Shown: positions 1-8,907 of the stretch, piece after piece
How positions within the stretch are numbered: the first letter of the stretch is position 1
Layout: every line of letters begins with the position of its first letter
Assembly (NCBI RefSeq): GCF_007830265.1
Contig: NZ_VLKE01000001.1
Coordinates: 992,001-1,056,000, forward strand
DNA: 64,000 nt
Source: Micromonospora olivasterospora
GTDB taxonomy: Bacteria; Actinomycetota; Actinomycetes; Mycobacteriales; Micromonosporaceae
Direction of reading: 5' to 3'
The notes under the pieces: model-generated
The model's input: the letters and a program-made list of their open reading frames with translations, nothing else
What the model was told of the DNA's origin: nothing
Database searches by the model: none
Translations under genes and position numbers: made by a program

Positions 1-242
1 ACTGGTCGGTGGAGATGGCGAACACCCGCGCCCCGGCGATCGTCGGCGAGGCCCCCCACTGGTGAGGTTCAGGTGGCACGAACCGGGCCGGCTCGGCGAG
101 CACCGTCAACGCCACCGAACCCGCCGGGCGCACTCGCCGTCGTGGTCCGGCCGGAGCAGGCACCGCCGGCCGCCGGGCATGAGCCGGTCGCAGAAGACCT
201 GATGACGTACGTTCTGGTCGTCCTCGGCCGAGACGGTGGTGT

Positions 243-512
243 CCCCAGGTTCTGACTTTTTCCGCCGGACTGCACGCCGGGGCGATGACCGGTGCCTTCT
301 CGATCCTGGAGTTCCCCTTGGATACCAACGGCAAGGAGATGGAGCCGCCGGTGGTCTACCTGGAGAGCGCCACGGGAGCGATCTACCTCGACAAGTCCCA
401 CGAGGCCGCCGCATACAACGCGATCTGGGCCGACATGGCGGGCCGCACCCTCAACGAATCCCGCTCGAAGAGCTTCATCCAGCAAGTCGCAGAGGAGTAC
501 TCCCGTGCCTGA
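243..512 (+). pseudogene. C-terminal remnant of a DUF5753 (Scr1-type) XRE regulator
   Basis: Only the last ~90 codons remain. The open frame reads PQVLTFSAGLHAGAMTGAFS and continues through conserved DUF5753 features such as VVYLESATGAIYLDK and ends in QQVAEEYSRA. In complete proteins an N-terminal HTH and most of the ~180-residue DUF5753 domain come first. Here the same frame has a TGA at 180-182 and the family resemblance begins only near base 243, so the 5' part is lost. The ATG at 285 lies inside the conserved domain and is not a natural start. The remnant overlaps the DUF397 gene by 8 bases, the normal arrangement of this pair. The family members are DNA-binding regulators; this copy cannot bind DNA. 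Confidence 0.75.
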
Positions 513-705
513 CCTGACCGGTGCGATCTGGCGCAAGTCGACCCGCAGCAACAACGGCGGTGACTGCGTCGAGGTCGCCGGCAACCTCCCCGGCATCGTC
601 GGGCTTCGAGACAGCAAGGATCCGACCGGCGCGACACTGACGTTCATTTCGACGGCGTGGGCCACCTTCGTCGAAGGCGTCAAGGGCAACTCATTCCGCC
701 GTTGA
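505..705 (+). CDS. DUF397 domain protein
   Basis: A 66-residue protein starting at GTG 505 inside the end of the preceding DUF5753 remnant. It has the family hallmarks: an N-terminal IWRKSTRSNNGGDCVEVA block, a central GLRDSKDP block and a final F..FVEGVKG segment. DUF397 proteins are small actinobacterial partners of DUF5753/XRE regulators and have been proposed to behave as toxin-like or signalling partners in development (WhiJ-type pairs). This gene appears intact, but its regulator partner upstream is truncated, so it is probably an orphan. The start is chosen from the overlap and the full family length. Confidence 0.85.
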   Translation: MPDLTGAIWRKSTRSNNGGDCVEVAGNLPGIVGLRDSKDPTGATLTFISTAWATFVEGVKGNSFRR

Positions 706-770
706 TCGGCCCGCGCCGATAGCCTGTTTCTGACGTCAGCAGCGGCTCTCCTGACCCCGGCCGGTCAGTC

Positions 771-1323
771 ATGAACACGGACGACGGGCGAGTTGGCGTT
801 TGGCAGGATGTGATCATGGCGGGCGACAACTCGGGGCGGTGGCGTCTGCCGCTCTTGATCGGATGGGCGGATGTCAACCCGGCGCCGTACTCGTTCGACC
901 CGGCCGACGCGCTGACCGTGGTGCGGTCCCTGGCGCCTCCCGTGCCGCCTCGGCCGATCAGACAGGGGTTCCGTCTGGTCGGAACGGAGGAGGCGATTCA
1001 GTGGTCCGAGGCGATGACCCGCGCCCTCGTCGACCACTACGGCCCCTGGGCGTACGGATGGCGCTGGTCGATCGGTGAGGGAGGGCTGCTCAGCGAGCGC
1101 GACGCTGGTCGACGACGCGATGGGCGGACGGTTCGAGGGCTGGAAGCGCCTGTCTGCCGCCGATGTCGTCGATCTCGCGGAGCGGCTCGCCAGAGATGTG
1201 GTCGGGCAGGAGGTGAGTAGCGAGATTCCTCGTTCCGGCCGCGGGGCCGACGACTGGCCCGACACCTGGCCGGACGAATGGCCCTCCTGGCGCACGACGA
1301 ACCTCAGCCGGCCCGACAGCTAG
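771..1323 (+). pseudogene. Frameshifted hypothetical protein
   Basis: The first ~105 residues in one frame (WRLPLLIGWADVNPAPYSFD, then RALVDHYGPWAYGWRWSIGEG) look like a conserved actinomycete hypothetical protein of unknown function. After about base 1080 that frame turns to low-complexity arginine-rich sequence, while a second frame continues with ATLVDDAMGGRFEGWKRL and an alpha-helical AADVVDLAERLARDVV stretch to a stop at 1323. The most economical reading is one gene with a frame change near 1080, possibly with some lost sequence. I do not recognise a domain. It lies between the DUF397 gene and a surface protein and shares no obvious operon with either. Confidence 0.5.
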
Positions 1324-1474
1324 GCGTCGGACTCCGTCAGTCCGAAAGCCGGATGCGGGGTCACGCATGCAGCGCAACCAACCGCCGACCGGCTACGACA
1401 ACACGGTCAAACGATACGGATCGTGGCCGAGTCGCCACTGACCTCGGTCTCTGTCCGTCAGGAAACTCTGACAG

Positions 1475-2296
1475 GTGACGTACCCGCCTTCGCAGGACCC
1501 GTGGCAGAACCAGACGCCTCCGCCTGCGCCGCCACCCCCTTACAACCCACCGCCCGGCGCCACCGGGCCCATCCCTCACTACCCGACGGCGCAGTTCCCG
1601 GCCGCTGGGCCGTTCCCCGGCCTGCCGATCCAGCCACGGCCCCGGCGCAACAAGGTGAAGATCGCCCTTGTCAGCGCCGCTGTACTGGCGCTCCTCTGCT
1701 GCGGAGGAACGATCATGGCAGCGGTCGTCTCCCCGCCGGCGCCTACCGAGACCAAGGGCAAGGCGGCGAACGCGGCCCCGACCATCAGTGCCGTCGAGGA
1801 GCCGACGACCGCGCCGGCCAGCGATCCGCCGCCCAGCGCGGCGCCGACACCCAGCGCCGTCGTGACACCCAGCACGGCCGCCACGCCTACGGTGGAAACC
1901 CGGACCGCCACGGAGAAACAGAGGATCAACTACAAGACCAGGACGGTCGAGGACTCGTCACTGCCCAAGGGCACCAGGAAGGTGACGACTCGCGGTGTGC
2001 CAGGCGTCCGCACCCTCACCTACGAGATCACGCTGACCGACGGCGTACAGACAGGCAAGAAGCTCGTCCGGTCGCAGGTCACCAAGGCACCCGTCACCGA
2101 GGTCGTCAGAATCGGCACCAAGAAGGAGCGCCAGTGCGACCCGAACTACAGCGGATGCGTACCCATCGCCAGTGACGTCGACTGCGCCGGCGGCAGCGGG
2201 AACGGGCCAGCGTACGTCTACGGCCCGGTACGTGTGATCGGCGAGGACATCTACGACCTCGACCGTGACGGTGACGGCATCGGCTGCGACGACTGA
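1475..2296 (+). CDS. Membrane-anchored G5 and excalibur domain protein
   Basis: A 273-residue protein starting at GTG 1475. Order: a proline-rich cytoplasmic tail (residues 1-55), one transmembrane helix after a basic RPRRNK stretch (about 60-82), a Ser/Thr/Pro/Ala-rich linker (90-145), a G5-type domain (about 148-212, with KTRTVEDSSLPKGTRKV), then a C-terminal excalibur calcium-binding domain (about 218-273) ending in the calcium-loop-like DLDRDGDGIGCDD. G5 domains bind cell-wall polymers and excalibur domains bind calcium, so the protein probably sits in the membrane with its C-terminus in the wall. It seems monocistronic. The start is supported by the proline-rich PPSQDPWQNQ opening common in actinobacterial anchored proteins. 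Confidence 0.85.
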   Translation: MTYPPSQDPWQNQTPPPAPPPPYNPPPGATGPIPHYPTAQFPAAGPFPGLPIQPRPRRNKVKIALVSAAVLALLCCGGTIMAAVVSPPAPTETKGKAANAAPTISAVEEPTTAPASDPPPSAAPTPSAVVTPSTAATPTVETRTATEKQRINYKTRTVEDSSLPKGTRKVTTRGVPGVRTLTYEITLTDGVQTGKKLVRSQVTKAPVTEVVRIGTKKERQCDPNYSGCVPIASDVDCAGGSGNGPAYVYGPVRVIGEDIYDLDRDGDGIGCDD

Positions 2297-2343
2297 CGGA
2301 ACGGCCGCCGCAGCCGGCACGCGAGGCTGCCGCGCTGCTGCAG

Positions 2344-2830
2344 TCAGGGGATGACGAACCGGGTCGGCTCGGCGAGCACCGCTGCCGCCCGGTCGAGGTC
2401 GGCCAGCCGGGCGGCCAGGGTCGCCGCGGCCAGGCGTGTGGGCAGGCGGCCGGGGCCAGGTCCTCCCGAAGCCGGATGGCGCAGTCGTCGAACCGTCCGC
2501 CCGGGTCGACCACCTCGCTGAGGGTGGCGGTCAGGGTCCGTTCGCCCGGAAGCCGGCCCAGGTCCACCAGCCCAAGTCCACCAGTGCAGGTCGCCCTCGC
2601 CCTCCCGCACGACGACGGTGCCGCCCGGGTGCACCAGGTGCAGCTTCTCCGACCGTTCGCGCGCGAGCCGGTCGACGGCGCGGCGGGTCAGGGTGACGGG
2701 TGGATCAGCGCCGAGCAGCACCTCGCGTACCGCCCGGACCAGGTCGAAGCCGAGGAACGCGCCAGCCGCTGCCCGACCAGCGCGGGAACGCCAGGCCGAT
2801 GAGCACTGTACGCATCTGTTCAAACACGGT
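2344..2830 (-). pseudogene. C-terminal remnant of a DEAD/DEAH-type helicase-like protein
   Basis: On the minus strand two frames together carry a familiar actinobacterial helicase-like tail: LTRRAVDRLARERSEKLHLV, then GTVVVREGEGDLHWWTWAG, then LTATLSEVVDPGGRFDDCAI in a second frame, and LAARLADLDRAAAVLAEPTR back in the first frame at the end. At least two frame changes are needed and there is no ATPase core upstream; the sequence instead runs into the divergent QatB-like gene. I read it as a decayed 3' fragment. The exact helicase subfamily is uncertain. Confidence 0.5.
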
Positions 2831-2884
2831 AAGCATCAATAGACTTCGTTCGCGCACTGTCCCGTCCCCCTCCGGGAGGTCGCT

Positions 2885-3658
2885 GTGGGCACGTCTACGC
2901 GTCTGGCCGGCCCCAGGCACGGCGGGTGGAGCGGCGCGAAGGGCCGCCTGCGCCGCTGGACCCCGAGCGAGGACAGCCGGCCGGGCTCGCTCACCGACGA
3001 CGACCGGCGAACCGCCTCGGACGTCGCGACGCAGTACCGGCGGGCGCTGCGGGACGCCCTCCTCGAAGAGCCGGAACGATTCGGCCTCCGCGACGCGGCG
3101 CAGGAGGCCGGCCACCGTCTCGTCACCGCGCTGGACGAGCTGCGGCAGCCCGATCCTCCGCTGCTCCGGGACCTGCATCGCGCCGCGCCCACCGATCCCG
3201 CCGACGAGGTCGTCCGCCGGTTCGTCACCGAGGTCGGCGGCGACGGTCGGCTCATCGTGGACGCGGCGATCCGCCGCGCCGCGCGTCGGGTGGCCGAACG
3301 CCTGGTCGCGCCGGACGGTCCGCTCGCCGGCCCGGCTTCCCCGTCCCGGCTCACGGGTGAGCTGTTCTGCGCCCTGTACCGAACGTTCTTCGGGGAACTG
3401 GTGGGCGAGTTCGTGCACGTTCTCATCGCCGAGAACGTCAAGCTCGCCGTCCCCGCGCTGATGATGCTCGACCCCACCGACGCCGTCGCCGGCTTCGTCG
3501 CGGACCAGGTCGTCAAGGTCCTGCCCGACCCGTGCGAGGAGGCGGCGGCACGCGAGCCGCAGCGACCACGGCTCGCCGAGGTGGCCCGGGACCTGGTCGG
3601 CACGACGGTCACCGAGGCGTTGGGCCTGGGAGACACCGGGGTGGAGTTGGTCGCATGA
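2885..3658 (+). CDS. qatB: QatB-like defence-associated protein
   Basis: A 257-residue protein with a GTG start at 2885 behind a good GGGAGG ribosome site. The first residues, MGTSTRLAGPRHGGW, match the unusual MGTS-type opening of QatB proteins of the QatABCD anti-phage system; the rest is a helical protein without a recognisable catalytic motif. Its stop overlaps the start of a QueC-fold gene (ATGA), exactly where qatC follows qatB in known operons. No QatA-type ATPase lies upstream (a helicase remnant does) and no TatD-type QatD follows, so the system is incomplete here. The identification rests on the opening residues, length and neighbour; it could be another QueC-associated partner protein. 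Confidence 0.55.
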   Translation: MGTSTRLAGPRHGGWSGAKGRLRRWTPSEDSRPGSLTDDDRRTASDVATQYRRALRDALLEEPERFGLRDAAQEAGHRLVTALDELRQPDPPLLRDLHRAAPTDPADEVVRRFVTEVGGDGRLIVDAAIRRAARRVAERLVAPDGPLAGPASPSRLTGELFCALYRTFFGELVGEFVHVLIAENVKLAVPALMMLDPTDAVAGFVADQVVKVLPDPCEEAAAREPQRPRLAEVARDLVGTTVTEALGLGDTGVELVA

Positions 3659-4880
3659 GCACGACAAATTACGCCTACCATTACGCGGTCCAGGGGCGGG
3701 CAGCCGTTCCGCCCGGACGTCAGACGCTCGACCACCGCCTACTCGCCCACGCTGACGAGCGGCTCCAGAGGCTGTCCGAGGTGGCGCGGGACCGCCCGGC
3801 CTGGGCGCAGGACCTGCTCCAGCTCGCCCGCGCCGTCTACCTGGCCGACAAGTTCTCGCTCCGCGCCGGCTCCGATGACGGCTGGACCCGGCGGATCGAC
3901 CTGTCGGTACAGGTGACCGAGCCCGACCTCTGGGCGGGGCAGGCGCTCACGCTGCTGACCCGGGTCGTCGAGACGCTGACCGCCGATCGCTGGGCGATCG
4001 AGGTCTTCCCGGGGGCCGACCCCTGGCCGCAGCAGGGCCGGCTCGACGCCGACCCCCCGGTCGAGGAGGTGGCCCTCTTCTCCGGGGGTCTCGACTCCTC
4101 CGCGTACGCGGCCGAACGTGCCCGACTGCCGGCGGGCGGCCTGCTGCTGGTCTCGTACCACGAACCGCAGTGGGCCGGGCAGCAGGAACGCGTCCTCCGC
4201 GCGATCGGGACGAATTCCGGCAGGGCAAGTCCTCCCGCACCAGAGGACTGCTGTACGCCGCCACGGCCGTCTTCCTCGCCGCCGCCCACGACGTGCCGCG
4301 GGTGGCCGTACCCGAGAACGGTCAGCTCGCGCTCAACCCGGCGCTGACGCCCGCCCGGGTGGCGGCCTGCTCCACCCGCTCGGTGCACCCGCACACCCTC
4401 AGCCTGCTCAACGAGCTGATCCGCAGCGTCGGCGGCGAGGTCTCCCTCGTCAATCCGTACCTGCACCTGACCAAGGGCGAGGTCTGCCAGCACGCCCTCA
4501 CCGCCGGGCTGCCGCCCGCCGTCCTGACCGGCGCGACGGTGAGCTGCGGCCACCCGCCCAGGGACCGGTCTGAGTTCCACTGTGGCCACTGCTACCCGTG
4601 CCTGGTTCGCCGGTCCGGCCTGCTCGCGGCGATCGGGGCTGACGACACCCCGTACGCGAAGGATGTCTGGAGCCTGCCCGACGACCTGGACGCCGCAGCC
4701 GACCGGCGGGCGCTGCACCGGTGGCTGAGCCGGCGGTTCGGCGTCCGCGACCTGTTCACCGACATGCCACTGCCCGACGGCCTGGACCTGTGCCCGCTCC
4801 TACAGGTTGTCGAGCGGGGACGCGCAGAGCTGGCGACGCTGTTCGCCCGGCATGGTCAACCCGTCCCCAGCAGCCGATGA
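3655..4880 (+). pseudogene. qatC: QatC-like QueC-fold PP-loop protein, interrupted
   Basis: The first part (ATG 3655 to about 4205) ends in a PP-loop ATP-binding motif, FSGGLDSSAYAAERA, as in 7-cyano-7-deazaguanine synthase (QueC). The second part continues in another frame from about 4212 with QGKSSRTRGLLYAATAVFLA, VPENGQLALNPAL and a zinc-cysteine cluster CGHPP...HCGHCYPC near the end, also typical of the QueC fold. Between them a segment expected in relatives seems missing and the frame changes, so no full-length protein is made. QatC proteins act in anti-phage defence, not in queuosine synthesis. The overlap with the qatB-like gene supports the defence reading. Confidence 0.65.
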
Positions 4881-4944
4881 GCGGATGCCACTGCCCGGCG
4901 GACGGCCTGAATGTCAGAGGCGGTCTCACGGAGGGACAGAACCC

Positions 4945-5283
4945 ATGCCGGATCGGTTGCAGGGCAAGGGCGCGGTGATCACGGGCGCGGCGAGCGGCAT
5001 CGGTCGCGGCGCGGCAGAACTCTTCGTCGCCGAGGGCGCAAAGGTCGTCGCCGCCGACATCAACGACGAGCTGGGCGCGGCGCTCCAGAAGGAGCACAAG
5101 GGTCCGCTCGGCTACGTCCGTACCGACGTCACGAGCGAGGCCGACGCGGGCGGATGCGTTCAGCGACTTCCTGGAGGAGAAGCTGGGTGCCTCGCAGCCG
5201 ATCGGGCGCCTGGGCCTGCCGTCCGACATCGCCGAGGCCGCCCTGCCCCGCAAAAGCGACGCCTCGCCCTGCACCCCCGGCGA
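4945..5283 (+). pseudogene. Short-chain dehydrogenase with lost centre
   Basis: The N-terminus (ATG 4945, behind GGAGGGACAG) is a clear SDR Rossmann start: GAVITGAASGIGRGAAELFV, then VVAADIN, to about 5150. From 5156 a second frame carries the typical SDR C-terminus, FSDFLEEKLGASQPIGRLGL and PSDIAEAALP. The ~130 residues in between, including the YxxxK catalytic motif, are absent. The gene therefore lost its middle and its frame in one event. The coding similarity fades just where a 72-bp palindromic element begins (5296). NAD(P)-dependent oxidation would be the original role; the substrate is unknown. Confidence 0.7.
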
Positions 5284-5295
5284 CGATCCGCTGGA

Positions 5296-5367
5296 GCGAT
5301 CTTGCACTTTCGGCCCGTCGATTGGGTTGTTTGTGCCTGTTTGTCGGGGCAGCAAGTGCAAGATCGC
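5296..5367. repeat. Dispersed palindromic element, copy 1
   Basis: Starts with GCGATCTTGCACTT and ends with AAGTGCAAGATCGC, a perfect 14-bp terminal inverted repeat around a variable core. The inner parts TTTCGGCCC and GTCGGGGCA are shared with the other copies at 5569, 51315 and 52426. It lies directly behind the broken SDR gene. It can fold into one long hairpin and could act as a terminator or be a small non-autonomous mobile element. Confidence 0.8.
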
Positions 5368-5568
5368 GGAGGCGGGCGTAGGAGCGGCGCCGGTCAGGCC
5401 AGCGGGAACTCTCCGAAAAGGACCACCGGGGAGTCCGGCTGCCGGGTGTCGAACCGGTACGACCGCACCACCCCGGCCGCCGCTGCCGGACGGCCTGGAC
5501 GCGGACGGACCTGCCCCCGCTGCTGGCCGTGATCGCGCGAGAAGGCATGAAGCAGAAGGTAGCAAGCG

Positions 5569-5635
5569 GCGATCTTGCACTTTCGGCCCCCCGAGTGGGC
5601 TGTTTGCGACGGTTTGCCGGGGCAGCAAGTGCAAG
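5569..5635. repeat. Dispersed palindromic element, copy 2 (right end truncated)
   Basis: Same left end (GCGATCTTGCACTTTCGGCC) and same inner right part (GCCGGGGCAGCAAGTGCAAG) as copy 1, but the final ATCGC is replaced by TCACC. The ~200 bases between copies 1 and 2 hold no intact gene; on the minus strand a short tail (5394-5470) ending VVLFGEFPLA may be the end of a lost gene. Confidence 0.75.
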
Positions 5636-5867
5636 TCACCCGGTCTTTTCGGGACGCCTCGCAGGCGTGAAAATGGTGGACAGGTCGCCCGCCGACGCCG
5701 ATCGATCTTGGTCTAGTTGAGGCCGTCTGCAAGTCTGGCGCCGGGGCCCGGACTCTTGTGGGTCACGCACTGTTGCTTCGAGCACGCCGGTCAGATTTTC
5801 GGTTCCCGACCGAGGCCCCCGGGCGACCTACCCACTGGTCGATCACGGTGAGGAGGGACGCGGGCGG
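5636..5867 (+). other. Non-coding left flank of IS110 element, possible bridge-RNA region
   Basis: No convincing open frame. IS110-type elements carry a structured RNA in the non-coding stretch before the transposase that guides donor and target recognition, so this interval is the place to look. A 10-bp string, CCGGTCAGAT, occurs at 5787-5796 and again at 7276-7285 behind the transposase; it may mark the element ends or be chance. The exact left end could not be fixed. Confidence 0.35.
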
Positions 5868-7190
5868 ATGCGCGGGTTACCCGAAGAGATCCCGGACGCT
5901 GACAGCGAGAAGGTCTGGGAGCGGGTGTGTGCGGTCGATGTGGCCAAGGAGTCGGGGATGGTGTGTACCCGGCTACCCGCCGCGGGTGGGCGGCGGGTGA
6001 GCCGGGTGTGGCAGGTGACGGCGACCACGAACGCGGTCAGTGACCTTGCCGCCGATCTGGTGGCGGCGGGGGTGGAGAGGGTCACCGTGGAAAGCACGTC
6101 GGACTACTGGCGGATCTGGTTCTACCTGTTCGAGGCAGCCGGGTTGGACGTGCAGTTGGTCAACGCCCGTGACGTCAAGAACGTGCCCGGGCGGCCGAAG
6201 ACCGACAAGCTGGACGCGGTGTGGTTGGCCAAGCTCACCGAGAAGGGCCTGTTGCGGCCCTCGTTCGTGCCTGCGGCTCCGGTGCGGGTGTTGCGTGACT
6301 ACACCCGGATGCGGGTGGATCTGGTCCGGGACCGGACCCGCTACTGGTCGAGGTTGGAGAAACTGCTTGAAGACGCCCTGATCAAGGTGTCGTCGGTGGC
6401 CTCCACCCTGCGGACGGTGTCGACGCGGGACATGGTTGAGGCGTTGATCGCCGGTCAACGTGATCCGGCGACCCTCGCCTCGCTGGCCCACGGAGCGCTG
6501 CGCCGCAAACGCAACGCCCTCATCGAGGCACTCACCGGCCGCTTCGACGACCATCACGGCGAGTTGGCCCGGATCCTGCTCGACCAGATCGACCGCCTCG
6601 ACACCGAGATCGCGAAACTCACCACACGGATCGGGCAGATACTCGACGACATCGACCCACCCTCCCAGCCGGGCGGCGGCGACGGCGACACCCCGGCGCC
6701 AGACGCCCGGCGGCGCCTGGCCGAGATCCCGGGCATCAGCACCGAGTCCGCGCAACTGATCATCGCCGAGATCGGTCTGGACATGACACGGTTCCCCACC
6801 GCGGCGCACCTGGTGTCCTGGGCGAAGCTGTGTCCGCGCACCATCCAGTCCGGTACCAGCCTCACCGCGGGCAAGACAGGCAAAGGCAATCCGTACCTCA
6901 AAGGCGCCCTCGGTATGGCCGCAGCCACCGTCGCCCGCGGCAAGGGAACGTTCCTGTCCGAACGCTACCGGCGTCTGGTCACACGTCGAGGCAAAGGCAA
7001 GGCCAAGGTCGCCGTCGCCCGCTCCATCCTCGTGATCATCTGGCACCTGCTCAACGACCCAACCGCCCGTTACCACGATCTCGGCGCCGACTTCCACGAA
7101 CGCCGTATCAACACCACCCGGAAGATCAACAGCCTGGTCCGGCAACTCGAAGCCCTCGGCCACACCGTCACCCTGCAACCGACAACCTGA
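5868..7190 (+). CDS. IS110-family transposase (DEDD recombinase)
   Basis: A 440-residue transposase of the IS110 family. The N-terminal RuvC-like DEDD domain shows CAVDVAKE (first Asp, near residue 25), RVTVESTSDYW (Glu) and GRPKTDKLDAVWLAK (Asp pair). A helical middle follows, then the C-terminal Transposase_20 domain with RLAEIPGIS and PRTIQSGTS, which carries the catalytic serine region. Family members cut and insert without terminal inverted repeats, guided by a bridge RNA coded beside the gene. Length is within the usual 330-450 residue range. The gene appears intact and may be active. It differs clearly from the second IS110 gene at 8908. Confidence 0.93.
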   Translation: MRGLPEEIPDADSEKVWERVCAVDVAKESGMVCTRLPAAGGRRVSRVWQVTATTNAVSDLAADLVAAGVERVTVESTSDYWRIWFYLFEAAGLDVQLVNARDVKNVPGRPKTDKLDAVWLAKLTEKGLLRPSFVPAAPVRVLRDYTRMRVDLVRDRTRYWSRLEKLLEDALIKVSSVASTLRTVSTRDMVEALIAGQRDPATLASLAHGALRRKRNALIEALTGRFDDHHGELARILLDQIDRLDTEIAKLTTRIGQILDDIDPPSQPGGGDGDTPAPDARRRLAEIPGISTESAQLIIAEIGLDMTRFPTAAHLVSWAKLCPRTIQSGTSLTAGKTGKGNPYLKGALGMAAATVARGKGTFLSERYRRLVTRRGKGKAKVAVARSILVIIWHLLNDPTARYHDLGADFHERRINTTRKINSLVRQLEALGHTVTLQPTT

Positions 7191-7330
7191 CCCCACACCC
7201 CCACCCCGCCCGGGCTGGCCATCAACACCGGGCCAGCCCACCGCGCCCAAAACCCGTCGTGGTACAGGTCATTTACCGGTCAGATCGCGGGGGCGGGGCG
7301 GGACGCGCGGCCGGCGATAGCGTAAACGGG

Positions 7331-7349
7331 GCAGCTCCAAAGGAGCTGC
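7331..7349 (+). promoter_or_regulatory. Hairpin covering the ribosome site of the protease gene
   Basis: GCAGCTCCAAAGGAGCTGC is a perfect 8-bp stem with a 3-base loop. The only AAGGAG-like ribosome site ahead of the downstream start lies inside its loop and right arm, 15 bases before ATG 7361. This could hold translation low or act as a small regulatory structure. Confidence 0.4.
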
Positions 7350-7360
7350 ACCCAGCCGGC

Positions 7361-8545
7361 ATGGGACCGGTGAACACGGGTATGCCGACGCCCATGAGGG
7401 CGAGCTTCCGGATCGGCCGGGTCGCGGGCGTACCCGTCGGCGTCAACTGGAGCGTCCTGGTCATTTTCGGGCTGATCGTCTGGGGACTGTCCGCGAGCCA
7501 GTTCCCGCGCGCGTACCCCGGGCGACCGGTCTGGGCGTACGTGCTGGCCGGGCTGATCGCCGGGGTGGTCTTCTTCCTCGGGCTACTCGCCCACGAGGTG
7601 GCCCACGCGGTGGTCGCCAAACGCAACGGCATCGGCGTCGGCGGGATCACGCTGTGGCTGTTCGGAGGTGTCTCCGAGCTGCAGGGCGAGGCCCGCGATC
7701 CCGGGGCGGAGCTGCGCATCGCCGGGGTCGGGCCGCTGGTCAGCCTGATCATCGGCGTCGTCTTCGGCGGGATCGCCGCGCTGCTCTCCGTGTCCGGGGT
7801 GCACGGCCTCGCGGTCGGGGCGCTGGCCTGGCTCGCCGGCATCAACGTGCTGCTCGCGATCTTCAACGTGCTGCCGGCGGCGCCGCTGGACGGCGGCCGG
7901 CTGCTGCGCGCCGCCGTGTGGAAGGCCACCGGCGACCGGACGAAGGCGTCGGTCGTGGCGGCCCGGGCCGGCTGGGTGCTCGGCGCGGCGCTGATCGCGC
8001 TGGGGCTGTGGCAGTTCCTGCGCGGGGCCGGGCCCGGCGGGTTGTGGCTGGCGCTGATCGGCTGGTTCCTGATCGGGGCGGCCGGCATGGAGGAGCGGCA
8101 GGCCCGGATGGGCAGTGCGCTGCGCGGCGTCCGCGTCGCCGACGTGATGACGCCGCAGCCGCAGACCGCCACCGGGGACATGACCGTGCGCGACTTCGTC
8201 GACCACCACCTGTTCGCGTACCGGCACTCGGCGCTGCCGCTGACCGAGGACGGCGGCCGGCCGATCGGCCTGGTCACCCTCGACCGGGTACGCCACATCC
8301 CTGCCGACCGCCGCGACCAGACCCGGCTGGAAGAGGTCGCCTGCCGGGCCGAGGACCTGGTGCTGGCCTCCCCGGACGAGCAGCTCACCGAGCTGCTGCC
8401 CCGGCTCAGCCGGTGCGCCGACGGCCGGGCACTCGTCGTGACCGACCAGCGCCTGGTGGGCATCGTGTCGCCCAGCGACATCAGCCGCGCCGTACAACGC
8501 GGCAGCCTCCGCGACCAGACAACGGCGCGCGGCGCCCGCCACTGA
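7361..8545 (+). CDS. Site-2 protease family metalloprotease with CBS domains
   Basis: A 394-residue intramembrane zinc metalloprotease (M50/S2P). Several transmembrane helices carry the HEVAH zinc motif (residues 78-82) and the second metal motif NVLPAAPLDGGR (Asp177). Residues about 245-380 form a CBS pair (ADVMTPQPQTATGDMTVRD and GIVSPSDISRAV), as in the Rv2625c/MJ0392-type subgroup. Such proteases cut membrane-bound regulators; CBS domains may sense nucleotides. It sits alone between the two IS110 elements, so it has no informative operon. ATG 7361 gives an N-terminus matching the family; ATG codons at 7382 and 7394 are alternatives. A hairpin hides the nearest ribosome site. Confidence 0.92.
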   Translation: MGPVNTGMPTPMRASFRIGRVAGVPVGVNWSVLVIFGLIVWGLSASQFPRAYPGRPVWAYVLAGLIAGVVFFLGLLAHEVAHAVVAKRNGIGVGGITLWLFGGVSELQGEARDPGAELRIAGVGPLVSLIIGVVFGGIAALLSVSGVHGLAVGALAWLAGINVLLAIFNVLPAAPLDGGRLLRAAVWKATGDRTKASVVAARAGWVLGAALIALGLWQFLRGAGPGGLWLALIGWFLIGAAGMEERQARMGSALRGVRVADVMTPQPQTATGDMTVRDFVDHHLFAYRHSALPLTEDGGRPIGLVTLDRVRHIPADRRDQTRLEEVACRAEDLVLASPDEQLTELLPRLSRCADGRALVVTDQRLVGIVSPSDISRAVQRGSLRDQTTARGARH

Positions 8546-8907
8546 CGCGCCCGCCCCAACACCGGACGCGGGGCGAGGGGTGCCGGGCACCGGGTCATGT
8601 AAGGAACTCCGGTGCTTGATCAGCCCGGTGGTCCTGGGATTGGATGAGCATCCCGGTTGGTCCGGTGGGTGGCGACGAGTTGGGGTCTGAGGGAGAGCCT
8701 CGTACCGCTGATTGCTACCGCTGGTCTGGCCACGGATGTCCCGGATGAGGGAAGTGGGCCGGCCCTGCGAGGCCGGGTCCGGTTGCAGCACATGAGTGGG
8801 AGCCGTCGTCGGACTGCTCTGCCTCCTTGGGACCGTGGCTGGCGTGCGGTGTTGACCTGCGCGGATCGCCGGAGCAGGTAGATGTTTATGTGCCGGGGAG
8901 GCGGTAG
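8546..8907 (+). other. Non-coding stretch ahead of second IS110 transposase
   Basis: About 360 bases with no supported gene. The first ~50 bases follow the protease stop; the rest is probably the left end of the second IS110 element and would contain its bridge RNA. The sequence has several GC-rich self-complementary segments. The outer element boundary could not be placed because this family lacks terminal inverted repeats. Confidence 0.4.

Noticed and set aside
106..414. Minus-strand peptide with CDRLMPGGRRCLLRPDHDGEC near the window start
   Set aside because: The cysteine pattern hints at a small zinc-binding peptide, but start, ribosome site and flanking coding signal are lacking and it overlaps the DUF5753 remnant.
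3655..4880. QueC of queuosine or 7-deazaguanine synthesis
   Set aside because: No queD, queE or folE-like neighbours; the partner gene and overlap fit the Qat arrangement better.
5868..7190. IS110 pair as a composite transposon carrying the protease gene
   Set aside because: The two transposases are of different subgroups and the family moves as single elements; no shared ends were found.
5787..7285. CCGGTCAGAT direct repeats as exact IS110 ends
   Set aside because: Only 10 bases match, and the resulting left leader of ~70 bases would be short for a bridge RNA; kept as a possibility, not as a boundary.
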